DNA of 64,000 bases. Origin: Phycisphaeraceae bacterium D3-23 (GTDB lineage: Bacteria > Planctomycetota > Phycisphaerae > Phycisphaerales > Phycisphaeraceae). The notes under the pieces were generated by a model. It was not told where the DNA came from and ran no database searches. It worked only from the letters and a program-made list of their open reading frames with translations. The position numbers and the translations under genes are program-made. Shown one piece after another: positions 63,869 through 64,000 of this stretch. Position 1 is the first letter of the stretch. Each line of letters opens with the position of its first letter. The stretch spans positions 2,790,001 through 2,854,000 of the forward strand of contig CP114179.1 in assembly GCA_039555135.1 (NCBI GenBank), written 5' to 3'.

Positions 63869-63952
63869 CGGCGGGTCGCGGTCGGTGGGTCGGGCCGTGG
63901 CCCGCGCGGTGGCGCGCGGTCGGCGGTGTCGTCAGGTTCACAGGGGGTCGGT

Positions 63953-64000
63953 TCAAGTCGCGGCGGCGCACGCGAGCAGCGATCGGCCGGTCATCACGTC
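63953..64000 (-). CDS. 3' end of a possible minus-strand gene (partial)
   Basis: The last 15 codons of an open frame that enters from beyond base 64000 and ends with TGA at 63955-63953 (reads DVMTGRSLLACAAAT). Too short to name. It would lie 84 bp upstream of the glycosyltransferase on the same strand. Confidence 0.3.
   Translation of the reverse strand, partial: DVMTGRSLLACAAAT

Overview
The window is GC-rich bacterial DNA with a strong planctomycete signature, most likely Planctomycetota, class Phycisphaerae. Evidence: two tandem pairs of planctomycete-type cytochrome c/DUF1549/DUF1553 and DUF1501 genes, four short pseudopilins of the H-X-DG kind, eight secreted proteins with a C-terminal PEP-CTERM sorting tail (three of them with dockerin-like calcium repeats), and an ECF sigma/FecR pair. 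No ribosomal RNA, phage, transposase or CRISPR array is visible. The tRNAs are Pro(CGG) and Ser(CGA), both on the minus strand.

Layout. 1-3738 (minus): etfB, etfA and a membrane iron-sulfur ETF:quinone oxidoreductase cut by the window edge. 3927-9242 (minus): three secreted dockerin/PEP-CTERM proteins, two of them phosphatase-like (one frameshifted). 9452-10621: XylR-type AraC regulator. 11008-16718 (plus): a complete 2-aminoethylphosphonate route (phnA, phnY, phnW) behind a DUF5690 membrane protein that may be its importer. 16937-24703: PEP-CTERM proteins, pseudopilins, a TPR-sulfotransferase and a sigma/FecR pair. 24860-33780: two PSD1/DUF1501 pairs. 33915-37510: TPR protein, HupE/UreJ membrane protein and a DUF4331 PEP-CTERM protein. 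37789-48809: a sugar locus with an ABC importer lacking its ATPase, LacI regulator, two PEP-CTERM/pseudopilin pairs, a clan GH-A glycosidase and a GH1 beta-glucosidase. 49031-54521 (minus): a tight six-gene operon that looks like oxidative L-fucose (or related sugar) catabolism. 54605-64000: housekeeping and mixed genes (tRNA-Pro, CDF-like protein, purC, FGGY kinase, a doubly frameshifted gene, tRNA-Ser, rhodanese, NAD-dependent epimerase, ACT protein, GT2).

How the parts fit. The left third reads as phosphorus scavenging: secreted phosphatases outside the cell and phosphonoacetate/AEP breakdown inside it. The middle and right read as marine-type polysaccharide use: glycosidases, importer, LacI switch, fucose catabolism and a sulfotransferase. 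The most striking architecture is a repeated cassette: a PEP-CTERM gene with a strong Shine-Dalgarno sequence, nearly the same 3' DNA tail in unrelated proteins, an RNA hairpin 15-33 bp after the stop, and usually a pseudopilin next. All functional statements rest on reading motifs by eye; no database search was run.
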